Source: Rickettsia sp.
GTDB taxonomy: Bacteria; Pseudomonadota; Alphaproteobacteria; Rickettsiales; Rickettsiaceae
NCBI GenBank assembly: GCA_020048975.1
Contig: JAIFLQ010000036.1
Location: 1-38,301 of the forward strand
Length of the DNA: 38,301 bases
Direction: 5' to 3'
The notes beneath the pieces were generated by a model that did not search any database, was not told where the DNA came from, and saw nothing but the letters and a program-made list of their open reading frames with translations. A program made the position numbers and the translations under genes. Positions 1 through 9,431 of the stretch are shown here, in pieces (position 1 is the stretch's first letter; each line of letters opens with the position of its first letter).

Positions 1-65
1 TACTAACTTCTTAGTTGAATCTAAATTTCATGCAATCGCCCTGGTCTTTTGGTAGAGCTGAGTAT

Positions 66-94
66 ACTAGTTAAAAATTAAATTTTTAACTAGT
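66..94. repeat. 29-bp perfect AT-rich palindrome (actagttaaaaatt-a-aatttttaactagt), possible terminator of the virB8-virB9 transcript
   Basis: 14-bp arms read directly, 1-nt centre; lies ~80 bp downstream of the virB9 stop codon on the minus strand. Confidence 0.6.
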
Positions 95-136
95 AAGGTG
101 GATGACTTGGCTCTGATTTCTATCCACGCAACAATG

Positions 137-166
137 CCTTGCGAGGAGCGCTATAGACGTGGCCAT
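137..166 (+). repeat. Partial copy (half) of the dispersed palindromic repeat family
   Basis: ccttgcgaggagcgctatagacgtggccat resembles the gtcatggcgaggagcgtaagcgacgtggccat half of the full-length copies. Confidence 0.55.
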
Positions 167-171
167 ATGTA

Positions 172-927
172 TTAGAAAGGTCTGAAAGCCTCGTTAAACA
201 CACATACAATTTTTTTGCCAGAACGCAGAGTAAGTTTTTGAAATACTTGTTCAATAATAATTAGGTTACTGTTGCTGGGATCTAACTTGAAATTCACCAT
301 TGATTCTCGTAGATTTTCATCTACAGCAAAAATAGCTGGGATCTCCATGTTTTTATCTCTGAATTGCATATAAGTGAATTCACCATCATCAAAAATTTTG
401 ATAGGGGCTACTTCTTCATTACCACTGATTGAATAGTAAAAATTAAATTTTTCTGGATGAGCAAGATCTGGCTCAGCTATTCCAGTAGCTGCGCTACTAG
501 AATAGGTTTTTACATGATCTTCCTCTTCCTCGTCTGGATATAAGAATTTGACATTAAATACCATGTCAGGGTCTCTTATGTCTGTTGTTTCTTGGGCGTA
601 TAGCTCAAAGAAATAAGTTCTTTTATTAGTGATAAGGGTCATATTTGTTGTGGCGTCTTGTTCCATAGGTTTTATAAAAATTCTCGACCCAGAAGGAACT
701 ATTTGCCAAGAAGTTGTATCACCCATTGAAATGCTTACAACTTCCTCGCTATCAGCAAGTTCAATGCTTGCTTGGTATCCATAGTAGCCAGTAAATTTAA
801 AAACGTCATTTGGGTGATATACCATCACTCTAATTCTAGAGTCAATAGGTGTTGGCCTAGATTCTCTTATTGCAAAAGCATTTAAGCTAAAAAATAATAA
901 TATGGCAAAAGTTAAGATGTTTTTCAT
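172..927 (-). CDS. virB9: P-type type IV secretion protein VirB9 (rvhB9-like)
   Basis: 251 aa with signal peptide; N-terminal 'DSRIRVMVYHPNDVFKFTGYYGYQASIELADSEEV' and 'TNKRTYFFELYA' are VirB9/CagX hallmarks; adjacent to virB8. Confidence 0.9.
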   Translation of the reverse strand: MKNILTFAILLFFSLNAFAIRESRPTPIDSRIRVMVYHPNDVFKFTGYYGYQASIELADSEEVVSISMGDTTSWQIVPSGSRIFIKPMEQDATTNMTLITNKRTYFFELYAQETTDIRDPDMVFNVKFLYPDEEEEDHVKTYSSSAATGIAEPDLAHPEKFNFYYSISGNEEVAPIKIFDDGEFTYMQFRDKNMEIPAIFAVDENLRESMVNFKLDPSNSNLIIIEQVFQKLTLRSGKKIVCVFNEAFRPF

Positions 928-928
928 T

Positions 929-1645
929 TTATTTCTTTTTTTTATCTTCTAATAGTTTTAACTGATAATCAGTAACTGTAAAATTAAACCTTGCGCCATG
1001 AGGTAGATCAGTTTTTATTGGATCAATTTCATAATCGATCGTAGCTTGCCAAATTTTATCTTCAAAAATCTCTCCAGTATTATTTTTAGCAATTGACTGG
1101 AACCTCACTTCAGACTTGGTGCTTGTAAGAAATTTTGATGATAAAAGAGAATAGCTTCTCTTTGTATCTTTTTGGTATAATAATACAGGAGATGAAGGGT
1201 TGTTTATGTTCATATAATTATAGAATCTTCTAAAAACCATCCTAGTTGAATTGTTTTTAATGTAGATAAATTGTTTTTTTAGATTAGTATAATCATAGCT
1301 CTCTCTTTGACTAACATAGCTTTTTATCATTATCTCAGCAATTGAGGATAGCGGATCGTTATTTACCTGATCAGCTCTGATGATTTGTGCAGACTTATTT
1401 TCGGTAGAATCGGTCATCGTAGAATATCTGACTGAAGTTACTATTGGGAATAAGGCGTTAATATTTGCAACAATACCGAAGAATAAAGCTAATATTATAG
1501 CACTCAATATAAAGAGAAATGATCTATGTGAGAATGGATGTATATATTTATATTTATACCAGCTTCTAGCGTCAGTAAAATACTCCCCAGACTCAACATA
1601 TGTTTTTACTGATTTGTATAAAGGTTCCATAAACTTATATCTCAA
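929..1645 (-). CDS. virB8: Type IV secretion protein VirB8 (rvhB8-like)
   Basis: 238 aa, short cytoplasmic N-terminus with 'ARSWYKYKY', one TM helix, periplasmic NTF2-like region; immediately upstream of virB9. Confidence 0.88.
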   Translation of the reverse strand: MRYKFMEPLYKSVKTYVESGEYFTDARSWYKYKYIHPFSHRSFLFILSAIILALFFGIVANINALFPIVTSVRYSTMTDSTENKSAQIIRADQVNNDPLSSIAEIMIKSYVSQRESYDYTNLKKQFIYIKNNSTRMVFRRFYNYMNINNPSSPVLLYQKDTKRSYSLLSSKFLTSTKSEVRFQSIAKNNTGEIFEDKIWQATIDYEIDPIKTDLPHGARFNFTVTDYQLKLLEDKKKK

Positions 1646-2267
1646 ATGTCACTAGACAATTATAGTCAAATATTGATATGAAGTTGCATACTTAGTTGCT
1701 CCCCTATTATGCATAGGCTTCTACTCCTTAACTCTGTGTCAATATCTGAATTGACTATATGTACCTTGTGTATCCTCGTTTTTAGCAGAATCCTTCTAGT
1801 ACAAGATACCATTCTATAAAACTTTTGGATTAAAATCGTATATATTTATACAACTAGGTTTGTAATTTGCTAAAATAACTTAGCATTGTTGCAAGTACAG
1901 CATATAAATAGTATATTATAGGTATTATTTACTATAACGCTAATTCTGATTGAAGAAACTTATATATTTAAATTTAAAATGAATCGTAACAAAATTCAGC
2001 AAAAAAGTTAGTTCAAATTGCAATTCTTCTCGATCCCTTCCTGCGAGGTGGTGGCGTCTAAAAATATATTCTAATGCAACTAGTGTACTAACGTAAATTA
2101 TACAATATTTATATAACTTAAAGTAGTAAAATAATCCGCAAATTTTGTGAACAAAGTTGTTAGTATGATCTGAATAACTGCGGAAATGTTAGGATAAGGT
2201 GTTATGCCTATTTTTTAGGCGGGCAGTGACTTAAGATAAGCTATTATTAATTGTATGCTTTAGAATT

Positions 2268-2369
2268 TTAGCTTTTTGGTTTATCAAATAATGTATGAGC
2301 AGCTATATTCACTCCATTAGCTAATACTAGAATAAGTAAGAATAGTAATATAATGTTTGTTACTACCAT
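2268..2369 (-). CDS. Unannotated small membrane peptide (33 aa: MVVTNIILLFLLILVLANGVNIAAHTLFDKPKS)
   Basis: Read by hand on the minus strand; strong Shine-Dalgarno-like GGAGG just upstream of ATG; single hydrophobic helix; upstream of and co-oriented with virB8. Confidence 0.45.
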   Translation of the reverse strand: MVVTNIILLFLLILVLANGVNIAAHTLFDKPKS

Positions 2370-2861
2370 AAAAACCTCCAAAATTTTTTAATTTACCCTT
2401 ACAATTGTAATTATCCTCCTTAAAAGTAAATAAAGCATTAATATTTGAAGCCACAAAATAATCTTTTAAAATCTGCAATCAGTTGTAGGCTAAAGTCTTC
2501 AATTTGTTACAATTTCTTATGTTGATCTTTCTCTATTCTCGTGATATAGCTCTAGTAATTGAGTGTTGAGTTGTATTGTCAATTTTCCAAATCTCAGCAA
2601 ATTTATGAAAACAATCTTTTATGAATAGCTTATGTGATATATGTAATAATTCTTGGTCTGTTTTGGGTGTTCTCAAAACAATGGGAATTTGTATGTTTTT
2701 TATATTGGTTTCAGTTTCTGTCCAAGTGGTGGCCTGACGGCCATTTATTCACCCCAACTCAGTATCATTAATTATCTATTTAAATCGCAGTCTAAAAAAG
2801 GCTTTGTTATTTAAATTAAAACGGACTTTTACTAACATAATAAAACTACGAGGTAGTTACA

Positions 2862-4013
2862 ATGCAGCAATATAGATTAATTGCTACTTATGGGTTTGCA
2901 ATATTTACAATGTTTTTTGGTTCTGGAAATTTAGTTTTTCCTCTATCGATAGGGTATTATTCAGTAAATAACTGGTTACTTGGTTTTCTTGGGTTGTTAT
3001 TAACAGGAGTTGTGTTACCATTTTTAGGTCTTTTTGTAATTAAGTTACATAAAGGAAATTACAAGAATTTTTTTAATGAAGCTGGTAGCGTAGCTGGAAA
3101 TATTATTCCATTCTTCACTTTATCTTTGCTTGGTTCCTTTGGAGTGGTGCCAAGATGTATAACTGTAGCTCATGGGGGGATGAACCATATATTTCCAGAA
3201 CTTAGTTTATGGGTTTTTGCGTCGTTGTTTTGTATCGCATCGTTTTTTCTTTGTTTGAAAGACCAAATAATGGTTAAAATTCTTGGTAAATGGATGAGTC
3301 CCATATTGCTTATAATACTAGTTGCTTTAATAGGATTTGGTATAGCAAAATCTCCGCCATTAAATATAGTAACAACAGAAAACAAAGCTTTTATCCATGG
3401 ATTTTTAATTGGATATCAAACTATGGATTTGTTTGCTGCTTTTTTCTTTTCTGCCCTAATTTTTAAACAAATACAGAATTCAATGCCTGCTAATACCAGC
3501 GATAGAACTATTTTAATATTTGCTGTTAACTCGAGTATAATAGGATCAGGGTTGCTAATGATTATATATTTAGGTTTTGTGTTTTTAGGTGCTCATTACT
3601 CAACTTTACTTGTCAATGTTTCGCCAGAAAATATGTTACCAACGATAATCAATCATGTTATGGGAGGCTACGCAACAGTAGTGCTTGCTGTTGCTATTGT
3701 GTTGTCATGCTTAACTACAGCAGTATCGTTAAATAATATTTATGCGAGATACATATCATCATTACTTGCATTAAATGATAATAAATTTTCCAAGGTTTTG
3801 CTGTTCACAACATTGGTATCTTTTGTAATATCTCTTTTAGATTTTAGAGTTATTGCTAACTTTTTAGCCCCAGCATTAGAGGTTTCGTATCCCGCTCTTA
3901 TTGCGCTTACTATAATGAGTATTTGTACTCGGAAATATCAAAAATTAAAAATATATATGTTTTGGTTTATGATCTTGGGTGCTTCTGTTTATGGTGCCTC
4001 AGAGTTTAATTAA
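2862..4013 (+). CDS. brnQ: Branched-chain amino acid transport system II carrier protein (LIVCS family)
   Basis: 383 aa polytopic membrane protein; N-terminus 'GFAIFTMFFGSGNLVFPLSIGY' is typical of BrnQ. Confidence 0.88.
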   Translation: MQQYRLIATYGFAIFTMFFGSGNLVFPLSIGYYSVNNWLLGFLGLLLTGVVLPFLGLFVIKLHKGNYKNFFNEAGSVAGNIIPFFTLSLLGSFGVVPRCITVAHGGMNHIFPELSLWVFASLFCIASFFLCLKDQIMVKILGKWMSPILLIILVALIGFGIAKSPPLNIVTTENKAFIHGFLIGYQTMDLFAAFFFSALIFKQIQNSMPANTSDRTILIFAVNSSIIGSGLLMIIYLGFVFLGAHYSTLLVNVSPENMLPTIINHVMGGYATVVLAVAIVLSCLTTAVSLNNIYARYISSLLALNDNKFSKVLLFTTLVSFVISLLDFRVIANFLAPALEVSYPALIALTIMSICTRKYQKLKIYMFWFMILGASVYGASEFN

Positions 4014-4224
4014 GCACGTAATTGCATAAAATGGTAGTGTGTATTTTTTGTAAATGTACAACAAAATCTATGAAATTTTGTCTCAGCAGTTACGAATATA
4101 ATATATGATGCCTGATTTTACTTGTAATGCAGGTGTTTCAAGAGGTATTATCTACAAAGTAAAGAAAAATTGACCCAAATATTAAAGTGTTAATGATTTT
4201 AAAAAATTTAAAAATTTGTTTGTT

Positions 4225-4401
4225 ATGAAAAAATGGTTTAGATCCTTTGTACTAATGTTTTTGCTTGGCAATCTTTACTCTTGCACGCCTTCTCCGCCTT
4301 ATGAAGTTACTAGTCCTTGTGTAGCTAATGACTCTGATAATCCATACTCGATAACTCCTTGTTCAAGAATTCCTTTGAATTTAGGTCGTACTATTAGCTA
4401 A
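4225..4401 (+). CDS. Small lipoprotein, candidate VirB7-like (rvhB7) T4SS component
   Basis: 58 aa from ATG (the track ORF starts at an upstream TTG); signal peptide with lipobox-like LYSC, then 'TPSPPYEVTSPCVANDSDNPYSITPCSRIPLN'. Confidence 0.5.
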   Translation: MKKWFRSFVLMFLLGNLYSCTPSPPYEVTSPCVANDSDNPYSITPCSRIPLNLGRTIS

Positions 4402-4480
4402 AGCACTCTGTAAATTATAACTGGTTTTAGTAGAATGTTAGGTTTTAGTATTCGTTCCAAAAGGGGGGGTAAAAACCTTC

Positions 4481-4550
4481 AATCGCAAGGAGTGTAAGCG
4501 ACGTCGCCATCTACAAAGTCATGGATCACTTTGCATTCGCTAGTTATGAC
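4481..4550 (+). repeat. Dispersed palindromic repeat, copy A (~70 bp)
   Basis: aatcgcaaggagtgtaagcgacgtcgccatct...gtcatggatcactttgcattcgctagttatgac matches the reverse complement of the copy at 18483-18555. Confidence 0.8.
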
Positions 4551-4663
4551 AAGGAAATAAACAAATCGTGATTGCACGTTTTGTTTATTCAATTAGCCAT
4601 TATTTTGGAGCTAGGGAAGCAAGAGCGAACAAGGCTCTTAAGTTTCCTTCAAATTAATGCGAT

Positions 4664-5065
4664 CTACAGTGGTTTTGCATGGTTTTCTTCTTCTATGTTG
4701 TCGTCAAAAGCATCTGCTTCAAGGCTTAGATTATCTTCGTTATCAAATATATTAGAAGTTTCGTCAGAAAGATCTATCTCATCAGATATGTTTTCTTGGT
4801 TTTCCGCATGTAAGTTTTCATCTTCGATGATATCAACTTTATTTCTAGTTTGTAGGCTGCTAATTAAATCTTCGCGTAATTGCCCTATATCAAGGTTTTT
4901 TTTAGAAATTTCACGTAGTGCGATAACTGGTTTTTTATCGTTATCTTCGTCAACTGTAATGGGTGAGCCATAACGTATTGCTTTTGTTCTTTGTGCGGCT
5001 AGTGATACTAATTCAAATCTGTTTGTAATTTCTTCAAGGCAATCTTCAACTGTTATTCGAGCCAT
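4664..5065 (-). CDS. rpoZ: DNA-directed RNA polymerase omega subunit with acidic C-terminal extension
   Basis: 'MARITVEDCLEEITNRFELVSLAAQRTKAI...KPVIALREISKKNL' is canonical RpoZ. Confidence 0.93.
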   Translation of the reverse strand: MARITVEDCLEEITNRFELVSLAAQRTKAIRYGSPITVDEDNDKKPVIALREISKKNLDIGQLREDLISSLQTRNKVDIIEDENLHAENQENISDEIDLSDETSNIFDNEDNLSLEADAFDDNIEEENHAKPL

Positions 5066-5179
5066 ATTTTTAAAATTCTTCTAAATTAAAGATCTTGAGT
5101 TTAGTATAGTTTCTATATTTTTGCAAGCTTTGTTGATATGGTAGCAAAAATAAATAACTAGCTAGTATAATACATCTAG

Positions 5180-5944
5180 CTATGTAGATGGTTGTAAATA
5201 TCTACTTGCCCAAGCTGCTAAAACAGCTGCCACATATTTGCTATCTGTGGGACAATTCATAAGCAGGTGATCTGCTTTATCCAGAGATATAAAGCTTTTT
5301 GGGTGTTTAGCATATTCGTAAATTCTTTGAGCGTTTTCAATGTCTACTATTTTATCAATTGGGGAGTGCATGACCAATAATGCTTTTTTCAGGTTGGCTA
5401 TCTTTTTTGGCATGTCTTGATTTGTGATGTCATCGAGAAATTGTTTTTTGATGTTAAACTTCTTGCCACCAAGTATAACTTCTGCCTCTCCTTTTTCATT
5501 GATTTCATCAAGATGTTTTGCAAAATTATGTTTAACATGTAGCGTATCACAAGGAGAGCCAATTGTAGCTACAGCTTTAACCTCGGGAATTTCAGATGCA
5601 GCAGCAATTGCTGCCGTACCTCCAAGGCTATGGCCTACTAGAATTTGGGGTGCCTCAAAGTTTTCGCGCATAAAATCAGCGGCAGCTATTAAATCGCCAA
5701 CATTAGAAGAAAAATTAGTGTCAGCGAAATTGCCACTACTTGCGCCAAGACCAGTATAATCGAACCTGAATAATGCAATATTCACGTCATTTAAAGCCCT
5801 TGCAATTCTACTAAGGGCGGTAATATCTTTGTTGCCTGTAAAATAATGAGCAAACAATACATAGGCTTTCGGTTTTTCAGGAGAGTCTAGTCTTGCGACA
5901 AGTTCGTATCCTAACGATCCAATAAATGTTAATTTATGACTCAT
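5180..5944 (-). CDS. Alpha/beta hydrolase (of the kind often fused to OsmC)
   Basis: 254 aa; nucleophile elbow GHSLGG, 'FRFDYTGLGASSGNFADTNFSSNVGDLIAAADFM', catalytic D ('SPIDKIV') and H ('KADHLL'). Confidence 0.85.
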   Translation of the reverse strand: MSHKLTFIGSLGYELVARLDSPEKPKAYVLFAHYFTGNKDITALSRIARALNDVNIALFRFDYTGLGASSGNFADTNFSSNVGDLIAAADFMRENFEAPQILVGHSLGGTAAIAAASEIPEVKAVATIGSPCDTLHVKHNFAKHLDEINEKGEAEVILGGKKFNIKKQFLDDITNQDMPKKIANLKKALLVMHSPIDKIVDIENAQRIYEYAKHPKSFISLDKADHLLMNCPTDSKYVAAVLAAWASRYLQPST

Positions 5945-6159
5945 AAACCTAAAAAAATATTTCCAAAATTGATGACGTAATTTTAGACAAATGGTTTAAT
6001 TTTGTCAATCTTTTTGGTGTTGAATGAATTTTAACGGCTCTGATAATGTCTTAAGAGTTAAGGATTAAATTTAAAGTGCTAATGAGTATATACTAATTAT
6101 TTAGTGATTTTTTATATTATGTGTGTTATAAAGTATTTTCTCATGAAATAGATTTTTAA

Positions 6160-7131
6160 GTGACAATCTTAATTGACGATATAGAGTTATCTAGCCCAGT
6201 AATACTTGCTCCAATGTCTGGGGTGACGGACTTGCCATATAGAAAATTAGTCAAGCAATTTGGAGCTGGTCTTGTTGTGTCTGAAATGATTGCAAGTAGA
6301 GCTATGATTGTTCAGTCCCATCAGTCAATGAAAAAATGTGCTATATTGCACGATGATGCTACAGGTGCTTGTGTTCAGTTAGCTGGTTGTGAACCTGATG
6401 TCATTGCTGACTCTGCAAAAATGAACGAAGATATGGGAGCTAAAATCATAGACTTGAATTTTGGATGTCCCGCAAAAAAAGTTGTAGGTGGTTTTTCTGG
6501 GTCAGCATTGATGAGGGATGAAAAATTAGCTGCTGAAATATTATTTAAGGCGGTTAAAGCTGTAAATATTCCAGTTACTCTAAAGATGAGAGTTGGTTGG
6601 GATGACAATACAAAAAATGCGCCTGTTCTTGCAAAAATAGCTGAAGATGCTGGAATAAAGATGGTTACAGTTCATGGTAGAACTAGATGTCAATTTTATA
6701 CTGGTAAAGCAGATTGGGAGTTTATTTCTAAAGTAAAACAAGCTGTTAAAATCCCAGTAATTGCTAATGGAGACATAGTTTGTTTTGATTCAGCAACAGA
6801 TGCTTTAAATAAATCTAATGCTGATGGTGTAATGATCGGTCGTGGTGCTTACGGGAAACCATGGCTTATTTCTCAAATAGCGCATTTTTTAAAAACTGGA
6901 GAGAAACTACCAGATCCATCTATAAAAGACCAGCTTGTAATCGTACTGAATCATTATGATGATATAATAGACTATTATGGGAGTTCTGTAGGAATAAAGA
7001 TGGCTAGAAAGCATTTAGGGTGGTATAGTAGTGGTCTTCCCAATTCTAGTGAATTTAGATCTACTATTAATCAAGCTATTGACGTTGCTGAGGTAAAAGA
7101 AAAAATACAAAAATTTTATGGTTCTATTTAA
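6160..7131 (+). CDS. dusB: tRNA dihydrouridine synthase DusB (NifR3 family), GTG start
   Basis: 323 aa; '[31 protein letters not shown]', '[24 protein letters not shown]', '[16 protein letters not shown]'. Confidence 0.95.
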   Translation: MTILIDDIELSSPVILAPMSGVTDLPYRKLVKQFGAGLVVSEMIASRAMIVQSHQSMKKCAILHDDATGACVQLAGCEPDVIADSAKMNEDMGAKIIDLNFGCPAKKVVGGFSGSALMRDEKLAAEILFKAVKAVNIPVTLKMRVGWDDNTKNAPVLAKIAEDAGIKMVTVHGRTRCQFYTGKADWEFISKVKQAVKIPVIANGDIVCFDSATDALNKSNADGVMIGRGAYGKPWLISQIAHFLKTGEKLPDPSIKDQLVIVLNHYDDIIDYYGSSVGIKMARKHLGWYSSGLPNSSEFRSTINQAIDVAEVKEKIQKFYGSI

Positions 7132-7148
7132 AAGTTAAATTACAAATT

Positions 7149-7391
7149 ATGAAAGATAAAGAGTACAATTCAATTATTGAGGCTATCGAAGCAAAAATTG
7201 ATAAGTTTTTTGAGATGCACGAAGACGAATCTCCTCAACCAGGTTTGTATGCAAGAGTTGTAGGAGAAGTGGAGAGGGTTCTTATTAGCAAAACTATCAA
7301 TCATGCAAAAGGAATTCAAATAAAAGCTTCGAAGATATTAGGCATTAATAGAAACACTTTAAGAAAGAAAATAAAAGATCTTAAATTATAG
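7149..7391 (+). CDS. Stand-alone Fis/NtrC C-terminal-type helix-turn-helix protein
   Basis: 80 aa; C-terminus 'GIQIKASKILGINRNTLRKKIKDLKL' matches the Fis/NtrC HTH; 'PQPGLYARVVGEVERVLI' resembles Fis/NtrC core. Confidence 0.85.
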   Translation: MKDKEYNSIIEAIEAKIDKFFEMHEDESPQPGLYARVVGEVERVLISKTINHAKGIQIKASKILGINRNTLRKKIKDLKL

Positions 7392-7426
7392 TTATAGGGT
7401 TATTTTAATCTTTAGGTGTTTGATTT

Positions 7427-9262
7427 ATGGTTTTTTTTAAGAATTTGTGGCAAGTTATAACAAAACATTCATATAGCAAAAATATTTCTTATATTATTAT
7501 AAGTGCTGTTGCTATAGGTCTTGTAGCTACTACTTTTCTTATTTATTTAGAATTTCTCTCTGACGAGATTAACCCAGTAAACATTCTTGGGTTGATGTTA
7601 GTTATTTTGATAACTTCCCTTCTACTTGGTATTTTATTGATAAATAATCGTGCGAATGGTTTTTTTGATTTTGTTAAAAAAAGTACAAAAAGGGTTTCGA
7701 AACTTAGAAAAAGGATAATAATTGCTTTTAGTCTTGGTGCGGCAGTACCAACTATTATTGTTGCAGTATTTTCCACATATTTTTTTAATTTTGGGGTTCA
7801 ATCATGGTTTGATGACAAGATATCTAGGGTTTTGGAGCAATCAATTACTGTTGGAGAGTCTTACATAGATGAGCATGTACTGCAGTTAAAGGATACAGCC
7901 ATTTCAATTTCTAATGATTATGATGATCTATACTATAAGCTGATAGATAATCCTGAGTTGTTTCAAGCTATTTTAGCTGGGCAAGCGGAATTCCGTTCTC
8001 TTGATGAAGCCATAATTTTTAAGAGAGACACGAATACTATTCTTGCTCAAACGAGTTTAAGTTTTTCTTTATCTTTTTTAACTATACCAATTCATGTATT
8101 TGAAAAAGTTAATAAAGGAGAAGTAGTGCAGATTTTTTCTGATCCAACTAAAATAAGAATTTTAATAAAATTACATAAGTACAATGATACCTATTTATTA
8201 ATAGGAAGGTTAGTGGATGAAAAAATAATTGAACATATTAATAAAACTAATGGTGCAGCTCAAGAGTATTTTAGGTTAAAGACTCAGATATTTGACTTAC
8301 AAGTAAAATTTTCCATGATTTTTATTTTGCTTGCAATGATTTTACTTTTGGCGGCGATTATTTGGGGGAGGCATTTTGCTGAACGAATAGTGAAACCTAT
8401 TAGGGAATTGGTAATAGCGGCTGAGAGGGTGAAGAATGGTGACCTGACAGCCCAAGTGCCAGAAGAAGGTTTAAAGAAAGATGAGATAAGGATATTGTCT
8501 TTTGCCTTTAATAGAATGGTAAAACAGATAGATAGGCAACAAAGAGATTTGGTAATTGCTCAAAGAGCTCTGGCATGGTCAGATGTTGCAAGAAGAGTTG
8601 CACATGAAATAAAAAATCCTTTGACTCCAATTCAGCTTTCTGCAGAAAGATTACTCAAAAAATTTAAGAGCCAAGTGCAAGATCAAGATTCTTTTGAAAA
8701 ATATATCAATAACATTACAAAAAATTCTAATGAAATTAAAATGATAGTTTCTGAATTTGTTAACTTTGCAAGGTTACCATCTCCCGATTTTTCTGAACAT
8801 GAAATACTATCAATGATTAATAACTTAGTGGACACTAGAAGATTGGTTAAAGATCATATTTTGTACACAGTTAATTCAAATGTTAAATCTTTTGAATTAG
8901 TATGTGATGCTACCCAATTAAATCGAGTGATGGTTAATTTGCTGCAAAATGCCGAAGAAGCTTTAGAGGAGATCAATGGGGCAAAAAAAATAATAATTCA
9001 AATTATGCTAGATGGTGATTTTGTCTCTATTTCTGTTTTAGATAATGGCCCTGGTTTTAGTGAGCAGGTTTTAGAGAATGCAATAAAAGCATATTTTACA
9101 ACTAAAACAAAAGGCACGGGCCTTGGTCTTGCAATTGTTGACAGAATTATTCAAGACCATTTTGGTAGTTTTAGTATTTTTAATAGGGAAGAAGGTGGTG
9201 GGTGTATAAAGTTAATTTTTAACACTCGTGAATTAAGAATTAAAGTAAAACAAACCTTTTAG
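7427..9262 (+). CDS. ntrY: Nitrogen-regulation sensor histidine kinase NtrY
   Basis: 611 aa; N-terminal TM helices, HAMP, 'RRVAHEIKNPLTPIQLSAERL' H-box, N/G boxes 'NLLQNAEEAL', 'DNGPGF', 'TKGTGLGLAIVDRII'. Confidence 0.93.
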   Translation: MVFFKNLWQVITKHSYSKNISYIIISAVAIGLVATTFLIYLEFLSDEINPVNILGLMLVILITSLLLGILLINNRANGFFDFVKKSTKRVSKLRKRIIIAFSLGAAVPTIIVAVFSTYFFNFGVQSWFDDKISRVLEQSITVGESYIDEHVLQLKDTAISISNDYDDLYYKLIDNPELFQAILAGQAEFRSLDEAIIFKRDTNTILAQTSLSFSLSFLTIPIHVFEKVNKGEVVQIFSDPTKIRILIKLHKYNDTYLLIGRLVDEKIIEHINKTNGAAQEYFRLKTQIFDLQVKFSMIFILLAMILLLAAIIWGRHFAERIVKPIRELVIAAERVKNGDLTAQVPEEGLKKDEIRILSFAFNRMVKQIDRQQRDLVIAQRALAWSDVARRVAHEIKNPLTPIQLSAERLLKKFKSQVQDQDSFEKYINNITKNSNEIKMIVSEFVNFARLPSPDFSEHEILSMINNLVDTRRLVKDHILYTVNSNVKSFELVCDATQLNRVMVNLLQNAEEALEEINGAKKIIIQIMLDGDFVSISVLDNGPGFSEQVLENAIKAYFTTKTKGTGLGLAIVDRIIQDHFGSFSIFNREEGGGCIKLIFNTRELRIKVKQTF

Positions 9263-9431
9263 AGCCTTAACTTTTTTGTAAAGATTTGGTTAATATGTTG
9301 CATAAATGCTATTATTTATGTTGATTTATATTTTTTATAAGGATAACTTACTATCTATGTATTTGTTTGGTTAATTATTTTAAGAAGTAACAAATGAGTG
9401 AAATTGTTTTTTTATATAGGAGAAAAGAGTT

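Noticed and set aside
1380-1655. + strand 91-aa ORF
   Set aside because: Entirely antisense to virB8; no recognisable domain; shadow ORF
2030-2060. Possible decayed copy of the dispersed repeat (cttcctgcgaggtggtggcgtct)
   Set aside because: Only a short partial match; cannot be distinguished from chance
1646-2861. Large intergenic region searched for tRNA, insertion sequence or pseudogene
   Set aside because: Apart from the 33-aa smORF and a short gccta/taggc hairpin, no supportable feature was seen
4572-4973. + strand 133-aa ORF
   Set aside because: Antisense to rpoZ; Ser-rich composition mirrors the acidic tail codons on the other strand
5424-5759. + strand 111-aa ORF
   Set aside because: Antisense to the alpha/beta hydrolase; shadow ORF
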